Positions 9,573 through 17,621 of a DNA stretch of 64,000 nt are shown here, one piece after another. Under the pieces are notes generated by a model, which saw nothing but the letters and a program-made list of their open reading frames with translations, did no database searches and had not been told where the DNA came from. The DNA comes from an uncultured Ilyobacter sp. (GTDB taxonomy: Bacteria > Fusobacteriota > Fusobacteriia > Fusobacteriales > Fusobacteriaceae), in contig NZ_OY764864.1 in the NCBI RefSeq assembly GCF_963668515.1, forward strand, positions 310,001-374,000, written 5' to 3'. Numbering within the stretch: the first letter of the stretch is position 1; each line of letters starts with the position of its first letter. Both the position numbers and the translations under genes were made by a program.

Positions 9573-10064
9573 GTGAATATCAGAGTTAAAACAACAATGG
9601 CTTTCACAGTGTTTGGGTTTTTATATACAGTAGTTGCTCTTATGATGCCTAAGGCTGCAGTTGGAAATCCTTTTGCCCCTAAAGTTTTCCCCCTTATATT
9701 AGGGATAGGGCTTACTGTAATGGGAGCTATGTACACTGCGAAGGAATATAAACACTGGAAAGAGGACCAGGCTTCTGGAGTAAAAGAAGAGATTAGTCCT
9801 GAAAAACAGGAGATTGAAAATAAGACTAACAAGCTTATAACTATTACAGCTGTTGCTGGAATAGTTTATGCGGCAATATTTGAACATGCTGGTTATGTAA
9901 TATCTACCTCGCTGTTTATAGGGGCAATAATGTTCGCGATCAATGGTAAGAAAAAATGGATATTGAATTTGGCAGTGGCTATAATTTTTAGTGTTGCGGT
10001 TTATTTTGTTTTCTCGACACTTTTAGCTATACCGCTTCCTAAAATACCTGGTTTGGAAATATAA
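9573..10064 (+). CDS. tctB: TctB-type small membrane subunit (system 2)
   Basis: A 163-aa TTT small subunit with four hydrophobic segments around residues 8-25, 38-55, 85-120 and 127-155. A charged linker separates segments two and three (HWKEDQASGVKEEISPEKQE). It starts with GTG after GAGGTGAAG. The C-terminal sequence LLAIPLPKIPG resembles the other TctB ends. It is immediately followed by tctA. Confidence 0.88.
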   Translation: MNIRVKTTMAFTVFGFLYTVVALMMPKAAVGNPFAPKVFPLILGIGLTVMGAMYTAKEYKHWKEDQASGVKEEISPEKQEIENKTNKLITITAVAGIVYAAIFEHAGYVISTSLFIGAIMFAINGKKKWILNLAVAIIFSVAVYFVFSTLLAIPLPKIPGLEI

Positions 10065-10082
10065 CGGAGGTGAAGTTTTAAA

Positions 10083-11585
10083 ATGATGGAGATATTACAA
10101 AATTTGATGCACGGTTTTTCCGTTGCTGCTACACCGATGAACTTATTGTGGGTAACAATCGGAGGAACTTTAGGAACTATAGTTGGAATGCTTCCTGGAC
10201 TTGGACCTGCAACTGGGGTCGCTGTTTTACTACCCCTTACCTTCACAATGGGACCTACGGCGGCTCTTATTACGATGTGCGGGATATATTATGGTGCGAT
10301 GTTTGGTGGATCGAGAAGTTCGATACTTATAAATACTCCAGGTGATGGAGCTGCCCTTGCAGCTACATTTGACGGGTATCCTATGGCTATGAACGGACGT
10401 GCAGAGGCAGCTCTGGCCATGTCAGCTGTAGCATCTCTTATAGGTGGACTTATCTCTGCTGTTCTTATAACTTTCGTAGCTACGCCGGTTTCGATGTTTG
10501 CATTGAAATTCGGGCCTGCAGAATATTTCCTTTTGATGGTTGCTGCTCTTTCTATGACAGCTTCTATGTCTAAGGGTAATATGATCGGTGGATTCGTATC
10601 TATGTTTGTTGGACTTATCATAGCAACTGTTGGACTTGATGCCCAATCTGGTGTTCCTAGATTTACTTTTGGAATAATGGAACTTCAGCAGGGAATAGAC
10701 TTCCTTATCCTTATCATAGGTATCTATGCACTTGGGGAAGTGTTTAAAAGCTTCAAGTCTATCAATGAAGGTCAGAAGCAGATGCAGAAGAAATTTGGTA
10801 AAATCTGGTTTACCAAAGAGGACTGGAAAGAATGTCTTATGCCGATATTAAGAAGTACTCCTCTAGGCTTTGTCGTAGGAGCTCTTCCTGGAGCTGGAGG
10901 AACAATGGCTTCCCTTATGTCGTACAACAATGAGAAACAACTTTCAAAAGATCCTGATAGTTTTGGTAAGGGTAATATTGTAGGACTAGCAGCACCAGAA
11001 GCGGCAAACAACGCTGCATCTGTGGGAGCTCTAATCCCTATGCTAACACTTGGAATTCCTGGATCCGGTACAACTGCGGTAATGATGGGGGCTCTGCTTA
11101 TGCTAGGACTTCAACCGGGACCTATGCTATTTGTTCAGCATCCAGATATCGCTTGGGGTCTTATCGCGAGTATGTTTATCGGTAATATAGTTCTGGCTAT
11201 AGTTAATATACCTCTAGCTGGATTACTTGTAAGAGTTTTGGCTATACCACCAAAAATCTTATACCCAATAGTTCTTGGGCTCGCCTTCATAGGAACTTAT
11301 GCTATAGGAAACAGTGCTATGGACTTCTACCTACTGGTTATATTCGGTGTTATGGGGCTGTTCATGTCAAAAGCAAAAGTGCCTACAGCACCTATGATTC
11401 TTGGGGTGATAGTTGGAGGAACTATGGAGCAATCATTCAGACAAGCGATAGTTCTATCTAATGGTAGCCTAAGCATTTTCACAGGATCACCTCTAGCTAT
11501 AACTTTAATATTATTAACAATTGGATCAGTTGTTTTCCCTTTAATAAAAGAAGCTATGAAAAAGAAAAAGCTTGCAAGCGCTTAA
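10083..11585 (+). CDS. tctA: TctA-type large permease subunit (system 2)
   Basis: Large TTT permease, 500 aa with ~12 membrane segments. It has GMLPGLGPATGVAVLLPL, IYYGAMFGGSRSSILINTPG, DGYPM and the second-half GALPGAGGTMAS loop. RBS GGAGGTGAAG precedes ATG 10083. It is strikingly similar to the system 1 TctA (for example KECLMPILRSTPLGF occurs in both), suggesting duplication of the operon with divergence in the receptor. Substrate is unknown. Confidence 0.95.
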   Translation: MMEILQNLMHGFSVAATPMNLLWVTIGGTLGTIVGMLPGLGPATGVAVLLPLTFTMGPTAALITMCGIYYGAMFGGSRSSILINTPGDGAALAATFDGYPMAMNGRAEAALAMSAVASLIGGLISAVLITFVATPVSMFALKFGPAEYFLLMVAALSMTASMSKGNMIGGFVSMFVGLIIATVGLDAQSGVPRFTFGIMELQQGIDFLILIIGIYALGEVFKSFKSINEGQKQMQKKFGKIWFTKEDWKECLMPILRSTPLGFVVGALPGAGGTMASLMSYNNEKQLSKDPDSFGKGNIVGLAAPEAANNAASVGALIPMLTLGIPGSGTTAVMMGALLMLGLQPGPMLFVQHPDIAWGLIASMFIGNIVLAIVNIPLAGLLVRVLAIPPKILYPIVLGLAFIGTYAIGNSAMDFYLLVIFGVMGLFMSKAKVPTAPMILGVIVGGTMEQSFRQAIVLSNGSLSIFTGSPLAITLILLTIGSVVFPLIKEAMKKKKLASA

Positions 11586-11650
11586 TTTAAGTTTAATCAA
11601 GTGAATAATTCTTATCTGTTAAATTATTAAATTGAATTTGGGAGGGGAAG

Positions 11651-11854
11651 ATGAAAAATATTTCTGTAGATATAGAAGATAGTTTATATGAAGAGATCCA
11701 AGATGTGTGCAAAGAATTAAATGAAACTATTGAAGACTTTATTGCCGCAGCTTTGAGTACGCATCTGGAAGAAAGAATGAAACTTGCAGATTCAAAAAAA
11801 ACTGATGAAATTCTAGAAAAAGTTCAAGGAGAAGGCGAAGACGAATGGATTTAA
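11651..11854 (+). CDS. small acidic protein, possibly ribbon-helix-helix
   Basis: A 67-aa protein beginning with a beta-like stretch (KNISVDI) followed by two predicted helices (DSLYEEIQDVCKELNET and IEDFIAAALSTHLEERM). This is the layout of ribbon-helix-helix/CopG antitoxin-like domains. The RBS GGGAGGGG is strong. It is the last gene before a hairpin and appears to be in the second tct operon. No partner toxin gene follows. Function is unknown; regulator or orphan antitoxin-like protein are both possible. Confidence 0.65.
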   Translation: MKNISVDIEDSLYEEIQDVCKELNETIEDFIAAALSTHLEERMKLADSKKTDEILEKVQGEGEDEWI

Positions 11855-11875
11855 GTTTTATATAAAAGTTTTCTT

Positions 11876-11909
11876 AATTTCTCTCTCGGAAAAAACCGAG
11901 AGAGAAATT
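11876..11909 (+). terminator. hairpin ending the second tct operon
   Basis: Perfect 14-bp stem AATTTCTCTCTCGG/CCGAGAGAGAAATT with an A6 loop. The following sequence is AT-rich but lacks a clean T-run. Confidence 0.6.
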
Positions 11910-12183
11910 AAATTTATTTAATTGAAAACTGGAATAAAAACTGATTAAAAACTATCCTGTTAAAAAAGTATAGAAGTAATTTTTATAATTTTTTAAAAGG
12001 CTTTGCAGGTCACCAAGGATGAGAGATTTTAAAGGTTGGATTGAATTTAGCAGTTGTATTTGAGAAAATCTTTAGGAATAAATAGGGTTTCCATAAAAAT
12101 TACTATTTATTTGATATGTTGATTTTTAAAATAGCTGAATATATTCGTACAAAATATCTATCTTAAGAAAAAAGATTTAGGTG

Positions 12184-12212
12184 TTGACACACTGAAGAAG
12201 GTGCGTTATAAT
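12184..12212 (+). promoter_or_regulatory. perfect sigma70 promoter of ncRNA copy A
   Basis: TTGACA (12184-12189), 17-bp spacer, TATAAT (12207-12212). Predicted start near 12219. Confidence 0.85.
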
Positions 12213-12218
12213 TGTACA

Positions 12219-12367
12219 ATACATGTCCAAAGGGAACGCATCTTGTGTAGCTTTTTAGAAGCTGTTTATTAATAACATATATTTAATTGGTAATTTTTAG
12301 GGATAACTTTAGTTAAGCTCTAACAGGCCAATGCAAGGATCTTTAACTTTGTATTGGCCTGTTTTTT
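12219..12367 (+). ncRNA. structured ncRNA, copy A (upstream of the citrate lyase operon)
   Basis: Predicted ~150-nt transcript running from its own promoter to an intrinsic terminator. Elements: ATTGG (12286-12290), TAATTT, TTAGGG (12297-12302), AT, AAC, loop TTTA, GTT, AAG, CTCTAA (12318-12323), then CAGG and CCAAT (12328-12332). The terminator stem (15 bp) pairs 12324-12338 with 12347-12361 and ends in T6. CCAAT can pair either with the upstream ATTGG or with the 3' terminator arm. Copies B and C share this layout. Because oadA has its own promoter after the terminator, this copy may be a free sRNA or a leader for read-through. Confidence 0.75.
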
Positions 12368-12449
12368 ATTTTCAAAATAACTATTTATTTAAAATTAAAT
12401 TTTAGTTTTTAATAAGTTATTAAAATCCTTTAATGATTAGGATTAAGTG

Positions 12450-12478
12450 TTGACAAAGATAATGTAAGGATGTAAAAT
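12450..12478 (+). promoter_or_regulatory. sigma70 promoter of the oadA-cit operon
   Basis: TTGACA (12450-12455), 17-bp spacer, TAAAAT (12473-12478). The predicted start near 12485 lies four bases before an 18-bp palindrome. Confidence 0.8.
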
Positions 12479-12488
12479 ATGTGGTGGA

Positions 12489-12506
12489 AATACTGTATAC
12501 AGTATT
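12489..12506. promoter_or_regulatory. candidate GntR operator of the oadA-cit operon
   Basis: Perfect 18-bp palindrome AATACTGTATACAGTATT between the predicted start and the oadA ribosome-binding site, a classic repressor position. It shares the TGTATACA core with sites at 6606 and 6802. Confidence 0.75.
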
Positions 12507-12531
12507 CTTAAATAAAATTGAGGTGATTCTT

Positions 12532-13914
12532 TTGAAAAAATTAAAAATAACTGAGACTGCATTAAGAGATGGGCATCAGTCCCTTATAGCAACGAGACTA
12601 AAAACTGAAGAAATTCTCCCTATCTTAGAAAAGATGGATCAGGTAGGATATTACTCTCTAGAGGTTTGGGGCGGAGCTACATTTGATGCCTGTATAAGAT
12701 TTCTCAATGAAGACCCTTGGGAAAGACTAAGGGAGATGAGAAAAAGAGTTAAAAACACAAAACTTCAGATGCTTCTCCGTGGTCAAAATCTTCTTGGTTA
12801 CAGACATTATGCAGATGATGTTGTTGATAAGTTTATAGAAAAATCACTAAAAAATGGAATAGATATTATAAGAGTTTTTGATGCACTGAATGACTACAGA
12901 AACCTTGAAACTGCAATTAAGTCGATTATTAAATACAATGGACATTGTCAAGGGTGTATTGCTTATACGACGAGTGAGATTCATACTGTAGAATATTTTG
13001 TGGGAAAAGTAAAAGAACTTGAAAAATTGGGTGTTCACTCAATATGTATAAAGGATATGGCTGGAATATTACTTCCAGAAGTAGCCTATGAGCTAATAAA
13101 AAAGATAAAATCAGTAACTGACCTTCCTATTGAACTACATACTCACTGTACGAGTGGGATAGCATCGATGCTTTATATGAGGGCTATAGAGGCTGGAGTA
13201 GATATAATAGACACAGGTATATCACCTTTTTCAGGGGGTACAGCACAGCCTGCAACAGAGGTATTTGCACATGTTTTAAAAGGAAGCGAGAGGGATCCTG
13301 AATTAGATCTTGGTCTTCTTTCAGAGATCGCAGATTACTTTAAGCCGATAAAAGAAAAATACAGATCAGAAGGCATATTAAATCCAAAGGTAATGGATGT
13401 AGAGCCAAAGACACTTTCATATCAGGTTCCAGGTGGAATGCTTTCAAATCTCCTTTCACAATTGGAAGGACAGAATGCTTCTGACAGATATGAAGAGGTT
13501 CTCGAAGAAGTACCTAGAGTAAGAAAGGACCTTGGATATCCACCTCTAGTAACACCTCTTTCACAAATGGTTGGTACACAGGCAGTGTTTAATGTACTTG
13601 TAGGAGAAAGATATAAATTTGTACCTAAAGAGATAAAAGACTATGTAAGAGGAAAATACGGTCAGTCTCCAGCACCAATAAGCCAAGAGATAAAAGAGAA
13701 AATAATCGGAGATGAGACACCGATAACTCATAGACCGGCAGATGATATCTCTCCGGAATTCGAAAAACTAAAAGCAGAAATAGGAGAGCTTGCTCAAAGT
13801 GACGAAGATGTCCTAATGTACGCTCTGTTTCCAGAAAATGCAAAAGAATTTTTAAAGAAAAAATTGGAAGATCTAGAGGAAGAAAAAGAATATATAATGA
13901 CGGTTTTTGTATAA
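12532..13914 (+). CDS. oadA: oxaloacetate decarboxylase alpha (carboxyltransferase) subunit, biotin domain absent
   Basis: Carboxyltransferase that moves CO2 from oxaloacetate to carrier-bound biotin, yielding pyruvate. The 460-aa product begins KKLKITETALRDGHQS, the HMGL/OadA barrel start with metal-binding Asp. It has the HTHCTSG metal site and ends in the conserved carboxylase domain (QVPGGMLSNL). TTG 12532 is chosen because GAGGTGAT precedes it and family homology begins there; the in-frame GTG at 12481 would translate the operator palindrome. Unlike Klebsiella OadA (~595 aa) it lacks the C-terminal biotinyl domain, which is supplied by the gene at 17213. It is first in the operon, before citDEF. 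A pyruvate carboxylase B-like role is the main alternative. Confidence 0.88.
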   Translation: MKKLKITETALRDGHQSLIATRLKTEEILPILEKMDQVGYYSLEVWGGATFDACIRFLNEDPWERLREMRKRVKNTKLQMLLRGQNLLGYRHYADDVVDKFIEKSLKNGIDIIRVFDALNDYRNLETAIKSIIKYNGHCQGCIAYTTSEIHTVEYFVGKVKELEKLGVHSICIKDMAGILLPEVAYELIKKIKSVTDLPIELHTHCTSGIASMLYMRAIEAGVDIIDTGISPFSGGTAQPATEVFAHVLKGSERDPELDLGLLSEIADYFKPIKEKYRSEGILNPKVMDVEPKTLSYQVPGGMLSNLLSQLEGQNASDRYEEVLEEVPRVRKDLGYPPLVTPLSQMVGTQAVFNVLVGERYKFVPKEIKDYVRGKYGQSPAPISQEIKEKIIGDETPITHRPADDISPEFEKLKAEIGELAQSDEDVLMYALFPENAKEFLKKKLEDLEEEKEYIMTVFV

Positions 13915-13972
13915 ATTAAATAAAACAGTTTGTTATTTAATAATTAACTCATATATTGAAAGGAGAAGATTA

Positions 13973-14242
13973 ATGATTGGAGTTTGCGGAAATGAAAAAG
14001 CTTCAGATGCACTGGTGACAGTTGATCTGAATACCGTAGGAATCAGTGTTGAGGTAATTTCAAAGTTAAAAGGAATGTTTGGAAAATTGATGGAGAAATC
14101 TGTAATGGAGGCTCTTGTAGAGATGAAAACAGAAAATGCAAAGGTAACTGTACAAGATTTTGGAGCATTAGATTTTATAATCAAGGCTAGAACAAAAACA
14201 GCGGTAAGAAGAGCAATGGCTGCTGCAGGAGGTGTGAAATAA
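13973..14242 (+). CDS. citD: citrate lyase acyl carrier protein (gamma subunit)
   Basis: Carries the phosphoribosyl-dephospho-CoA prosthetic group on which acetyl and citryl groups swing between CitF and CitE. The 89-aa product has the attachment region GNEKASDALVTV, with Ser11 the expected modified residue, and the conserved DFGALDFIIKARTKTAV segment. ATG 13973 follows AAAGGAGAAG; the longer in-frame extension upstream has no RBS and is unlike the family. Its stop overlaps the citE start (ATAATG), indicating coupling. The genes needed to make and attach the cofactor (citC, citX, citG) are not in this window. Confidence 0.93.
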   Translation: MIGVCGNEKASDALVTVDLNTVGISVEVISKLKGMFGKLMEKSVMEALVEMKTENAKVTVQDFGALDFIIKARTKTAVRRAMAAAGGVK

Positions 14243-15138
14243 TGAAAAAACTGAGAAGAACGATGCTTTTTGCACCTGCAAGTAACCCTAAACTGTTATT
14301 TAACACTGCAATTTATAAGCCAGACTGTATTTTATTTGACTTAGAAGATGCAGTAAGATACGACGAAAAAGATGCAGCAAGAGATCTTCTTGTAGAAGCG
14401 TTTAAAACTATAGATTATGGAAAGTGTGAAGTGTTCGTAAGAACTAACCCACTCAGAAAACCAACAGGCGAAAAAGCACCTTTCGGAGAGCTTGATATAA
14501 GGGCTCTTGTACCGGCAGGAATGAGAAGGATGAGACTTCCTATGTGTGAAAAACCTGAGCATATAGAGGAATTAGCCGCATTATTGGACGAAGTAGAAAA
14601 AGAGTGCGGAATAGAACCTGGATCAGTTAAAGTACAGGCATCTCTAGAAACTCCAATAGGAGTTATGAATGCTCTAGCTATAGCACAGTCTTCTGAGAGA
14701 ATAACTTCGATCTCTTTTGGAGCTGAAGACTTTACAAGAACATTAGGAACAGACAGAACAAAAGCAGCAACAGAACTTTTTTTTGCTAGATCACAAGTAG
14801 TTATGGCTGCATCAGTAGCTGGTGTAGATGCTATCGATACTGTATGGGCAGATGTGTCAGACACTGAAGGATTTATAAAAGAAGTAGAATCGGCAAAAAA
14901 TCTTGGATTTTCAGGTAAGTCATGTATCCACCCTTCACAAGTAAAAGAAGTTCATAATATTTTCACTCCATCTATGGAAGAAGTGGAAAAATCTGTGGAA
15001 ATCTTGAAAGCAGCGGCAGAGGCAAACATTCAAGATGGTGGAGTAATTACAGTAAAAGGGAAAATGGTTGATATTCCGGTAATCGCTAAGGCTGAAAGAA
15101 TAGTTTCTTTGGCTAAGGGTGCAGGACTAATCAAATAA
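14242..15138 (+). CDS. citE: citrate lyase beta subunit (citryl-ACP lyase)
   Basis: Cleaves citryl-ACP to acetyl-ACP and oxaloacetate. The 298-aa length is typical. The N-terminus RRTMLFAPASNPKLL and the DCILFDLEDAV motif (metal-binding Glu/Asp) define the CitE/HpcH aldolase family; SFGAEDFTRTLG and GKSCIHPSQV follow. It is translationally coupled to citD and precedes citF by 20 nt. Citramalate lyase uses homologous subunits, so the substrate is not fixed by sequence. The linked oxaloacetate decarboxylase genes favour citrate. Confidence 0.95.
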   Translation: MKKLRRTMLFAPASNPKLLFNTAIYKPDCILFDLEDAVRYDEKDAARDLLVEAFKTIDYGKCEVFVRTNPLRKPTGEKAPFGELDIRALVPAGMRRMRLPMCEKPEHIEELAALLDEVEKECGIEPGSVKVQASLETPIGVMNALAIAQSSERITSISFGAEDFTRTLGTDRTKAATELFFARSQVVMAASVAGVDAIDTVWADVSDTEGFIKEVESAKNLGFSGKSCIHPSQVKEVHNIFTPSMEEVEKSVEILKAAAEANIQDGGVITVKGKMVDIPVIAKAERIVSLAKGAGLIK

Positions 15139-15158
15139 TTCAGGAGGGAAATAAAGAG

Positions 15159-16718
15159 ATGGAATTAAAGACATTAGTTAATAAATTGGGAAGAGAGATG
15201 CCAAGCTATATAGAGGGATATGGGGAAGTTAATCCCTATGCTGGACCATTTGCTACAGAAGCATCTGGGAGAAAATATGCACCATCAAAATCTTCTTCAA
15301 AACCTGGAGATGTAAAATTATTAAGCGGCATAAAAGAAGCTTTAGAAAAAGTTGAAATAAAAGACGGAATGACAATTTCTTTTCATCACCACCTTAGAAA
15401 CGGTGACTATATATTAAATATGGTTGTAGAAGAGATTGCGGCTATGGGTATAAAAGACATAACAATTTGTTCATCATCTCTTACATCTGCTCATGAGCCA
15501 TTAATGGACCATATCAAAAATGGTGTTATAACTGGACTACATACTTCGGGATTAAGAGGAAAAATAGCTAAAGAGGTTGCTATAAATAATATTCTTGGAA
15601 AGCCGGTGGTATTTAGAACTCATGGTGGAAGAGCGAGAGCTATCGAAGCCGGAGAGGTGAAAATTGATGTAGCATTTATAGCTGCTCCAGCATGTGACCC
15701 TATGGGTAATATGAACGGAAAACAAGGAAAGGCTGCTTTTGGGGCTATGGGATACCCTATGGTAGATGCACAATATGCTAATAAAGTAATTGCCATCACT
15801 GATAACCTAATGCCATTCCCACTAGAAAAAATATCTATCTCAATGTCTGATGTAGACTACGTAGTAGAAGTTGAATCTATCGGTGATCCAGAAAAAATAG
15901 CTACAGGAGCAACAAGAGTAACTAAAAATCCAATGGATCTACTTATTGCTGAAAATGCTGCTAATATACTTATCGCATCAGGACTCGTAAAAGAAGGATT
16001 TTCTTTTCAGGCTGGTTCGGGAGGAGCTTCCCTTGCAGTTTGTAAATTCATAAGAGAATACATGGAAAAAAACCAAATAAAAGGATCTTTTGCAGCTGGA
16101 GGAATCACAGCTTACTTAGTAGAACTGCTAGAAGCCGGGTTATTTAATGCCCTTCTTGATGTACAAACTTTTGATGGTGCAGCAGCAGATTCAATGAACA
16201 GAAACCCTAACCACATAGAGATGTCGGCAAACACATATGCTAACCCTCACAATAAAGCGTGTTCGGCTCATCAGTTAGACATGATGATATTATCTGCGAC
16301 AGAGATCGATACAGACTTCAACCTGAACTCAATGACAGGTTCTACAGGAATGATCATGGGTGCTCAAGGTGGAGCTCCTGATACAGCAGCAGGTGCAAAG
16401 TTAACAGTTTGCGTGGCACCAACAATGAGAAAAAGAATACCAATTATACTAGATAAAGTAACAAATGTAGTAACTCCAGGAGAAACAGTAGATGTACTGG
16501 TAACTGAAAGAGGAACCTGTGTGAATCCTCTGAGAACGGACCTTATAGAAAAGTTTACTGCAGCGGGAATAGATTTAATGACTATAGATGAATTGAAAGC
16601 TGAAGTTGAAAAACTGACAGGAATTCCTGAAAAAATTCAATATGAGGATACAGTAGTAGGAGTTATAGAGTATAGAGATGGAACTGTAACAGATGTTATC
16701 AAACAGGTAAAAAAATAA
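15159..16718 (+). CDS. citF: citrate lyase alpha subunit (citrate:acetyl-ACP transferase)
   Basis: Exchanges acetyl for citryl on the carrier protein. The 519-aa product matches the CitF family in length and motifs: SFHHHLRNGDY, VFRTHGGRARAIEAGE, GSGGASLAV and the C-terminal ERGTCVNPLR. RBS CAGGAGGG precedes ATG 15159. It completes citDEF and is followed by a stem-loop before oadG. The complex is cytoplasmic and, by family knowledge, must be acetylated by CitC, encoded elsewhere. Confidence 0.95.
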   Translation: MELKTLVNKLGREMPSYIEGYGEVNPYAGPFATEASGRKYAPSKSSSKPGDVKLLSGIKEALEKVEIKDGMTISFHHHLRNGDYILNMVVEEIAAMGIKDITICSSSLTSAHEPLMDHIKNGVITGLHTSGLRGKIAKEVAINNILGKPVVFRTHGGRARAIEAGEVKIDVAFIAAPACDPMGNMNGKQGKAAFGAMGYPMVDAQYANKVIAITDNLMPFPLEKISISMSDVDYVVEVESIGDPEKIATGATRVTKNPMDLLIAENAANILIASGLVKEGFSFQAGSGGASLAVCKFIREYMEKNQIKGSFAAGGITAYLVELLEAGLFNALLDVQTFDGAAADSMNRNPNHIEMSANTYANPHNKACSAHQLDMMILSATEIDTDFNLNSMTGSTGMIMGAQGGAPDTAAGAKLTVCVAPTMRKRIPIILDKVTNVVTPGETVDVLVTERGTCVNPLRTDLIEKFTAAGIDLMTIDELKAEVEKLTGIPEKIQYEDTVVGVIEYRDGTVTDVIKQVKK

Positions 16719-16744
16719 AGAAGGGAGCATCCGCTCCCTTCTTT
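16717..16744 (+). promoter_or_regulatory. intra-operon hairpin between citF and oadG
   Basis: Twelve-bp perfect stem AAAGAAGGGAGC/GCTCCCTTCTTT with loop ATCC, starting within the citF stop codon. Only three T residues end it, so it may be a partial terminator or an mRNA 3'-end protector that sets the ratio of citDEF to the membrane pump subunits. Confidence 0.6.
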
Positions 16745-16823
16745 AATCAAAGAAAGTTATAGATATGCATTTGTTGAAAAATATAGATTTATATAAAAAT
16801 AATATTTAAGAAGGGAGGATAAA

Positions 16824-17159
16824 ATGAATATTACAGAACTTATGACGTTGTTTTCTAACCCAGAAACCATTAAAACCCTAGGGACGGGAGACAAGATGAT
16901 GGGAGTGGGTGTGACTGTAATTCTTGGAATGGGGATCACAGTGACAGCACTTATATTCATACAATTTCTTATAGGAATGATGACAAAATTAATGGCTGAA
17001 AAACCAAAACCAGCAGTGGCCACTGAAGTGACTCCAAAAGCTCCGATGAAGCCAGATGTTAATGATCCAGAACTTATGGCTGCTATATCTGCTGCAGTTG
17101 CTGCAAAAATGGGCATCTCCCAAGAAAGTATAGTGAAAACAGTCGTTGAAAAAAGATAG
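16824..17159 (+). CDS. oadG: Na+-pumping decarboxylase gamma/delta-type membrane subunit
   Basis: Small membrane-anchored subunit that holds the decarboxylase complex together. The 111-aa product has one strong membrane segment (residues ~29-52, GVGVTVILGMGITVTALIFI) followed by a Lys/Pro/Ala-rich linker and a short C-terminal helix (DPELMAAISAAVAAKMGIS), as in OadG and MmdD. RBS GAAGGGAGG. It lies between citF and the biotin carrier gene. OadG proteins vary a lot, so the call rests on topology and context. Confidence 0.85.
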   Translation: MNITELMTLFSNPETIKTLGTGDKMMGVGVTVILGMGITVTALIFIQFLIGMMTKLMAEKPKPAVATEVTPKAPMKPDVNDPELMAAISAAVAAKMGISQESIVKTVVEKR

Positions 17160-17212
17160 AAGCGGACCTTTTAATCTAATAATCTTATAAGAAATCTGAC
17201 AGGAGGATAAAA

Positions 17213-17599
17213 ATGAAAACTTTTAAAGTTGTTGTTAACGGAAACGAATACGAAGTAGGAGTAGAAGAGGTAAAAGCAGGAACAGCAGCACCAAGAGCAG
17301 CAGCAGCTCCAGCAGCTCCGAAACCAGCAGCACCAACACCGGCGGCACCAAAACCAGTAACTACTGCAGCAGGGGCAGGAGCAGGAGTAAACACGGTAAC
17401 TGCACCTATGCCTGGTACAATAATTAATGTGGGGTGCCACGCAGGAGCAAAAGTTTCTAAAGGTGACATCTTAGTAGTATTAGAAGCAATGAAAATGGAA
17501 AATGAAATTATGGCCCCTCATGACGGAACAGTTACTGAAGTGAGAGTTCAGCAGGGTGCTTCAGTTAATGCAGGAGATATACTAGTAGTATTATCTTAA
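17213..17599 (+). CDS. biotin carboxyl carrier subunit of the decarboxylase
   Basis: A free-standing biotinyl protein of 128 aa. Residues 1-22 form a short N-terminal strand region ([15 protein letters not shown]). Residues ~23-60 are an Ala/Pro-rich flexible linker. Residues ~61-128 are a biotinyl domain with EAMKMEN, Lys94 the biotin site. This resembles MmdC/GcdC of methylmalonyl-CoA and glutaconyl-CoA decarboxylases. Here it must serve the OadA encoded at 12532, which lacks this domain. RBS CAGGAGG. It is 23 nt upstream of oadB. The repetitive GCA/CCA codons of the linker stand out from neighbouring DNA. Confidence 0.92.
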   Translation: MKTFKVVVNGNEYEVGVEEVKAGTAAPRAAAAPAAPKPAAPTPAAPKPVTTAAGAGAGVNTVTAPMPGTIINVGCHAGAKVSKGDILVVLEAMKMENEIMAPHDGTVTEVRVQQGASVNAGDILVVLS

Positions 17600-17621
17600 T
17601 ATCTATAGGAGGAGACTCATT

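Noticed and set aside
12481-12531. In-frame N-terminal extension of oadA from GTG 12481
   Set aside because: It would translate the 18-bp palindrome and lacks a ribosome-binding site; TTG 12532 has GAGGTGAT and fits the family start.
13907-13972. Upstream extension of citD
   Set aside because: The added residues are unlike CitD, and the strong AAAGGAGAAG lies directly before ATG 13973.
17171-17469. Two Cys/Ala-rich minus-strand open frames opposite the biotin carrier gene
   Set aside because: They are antisense shadows of the Ala/Pro linker codons, with no RBS.
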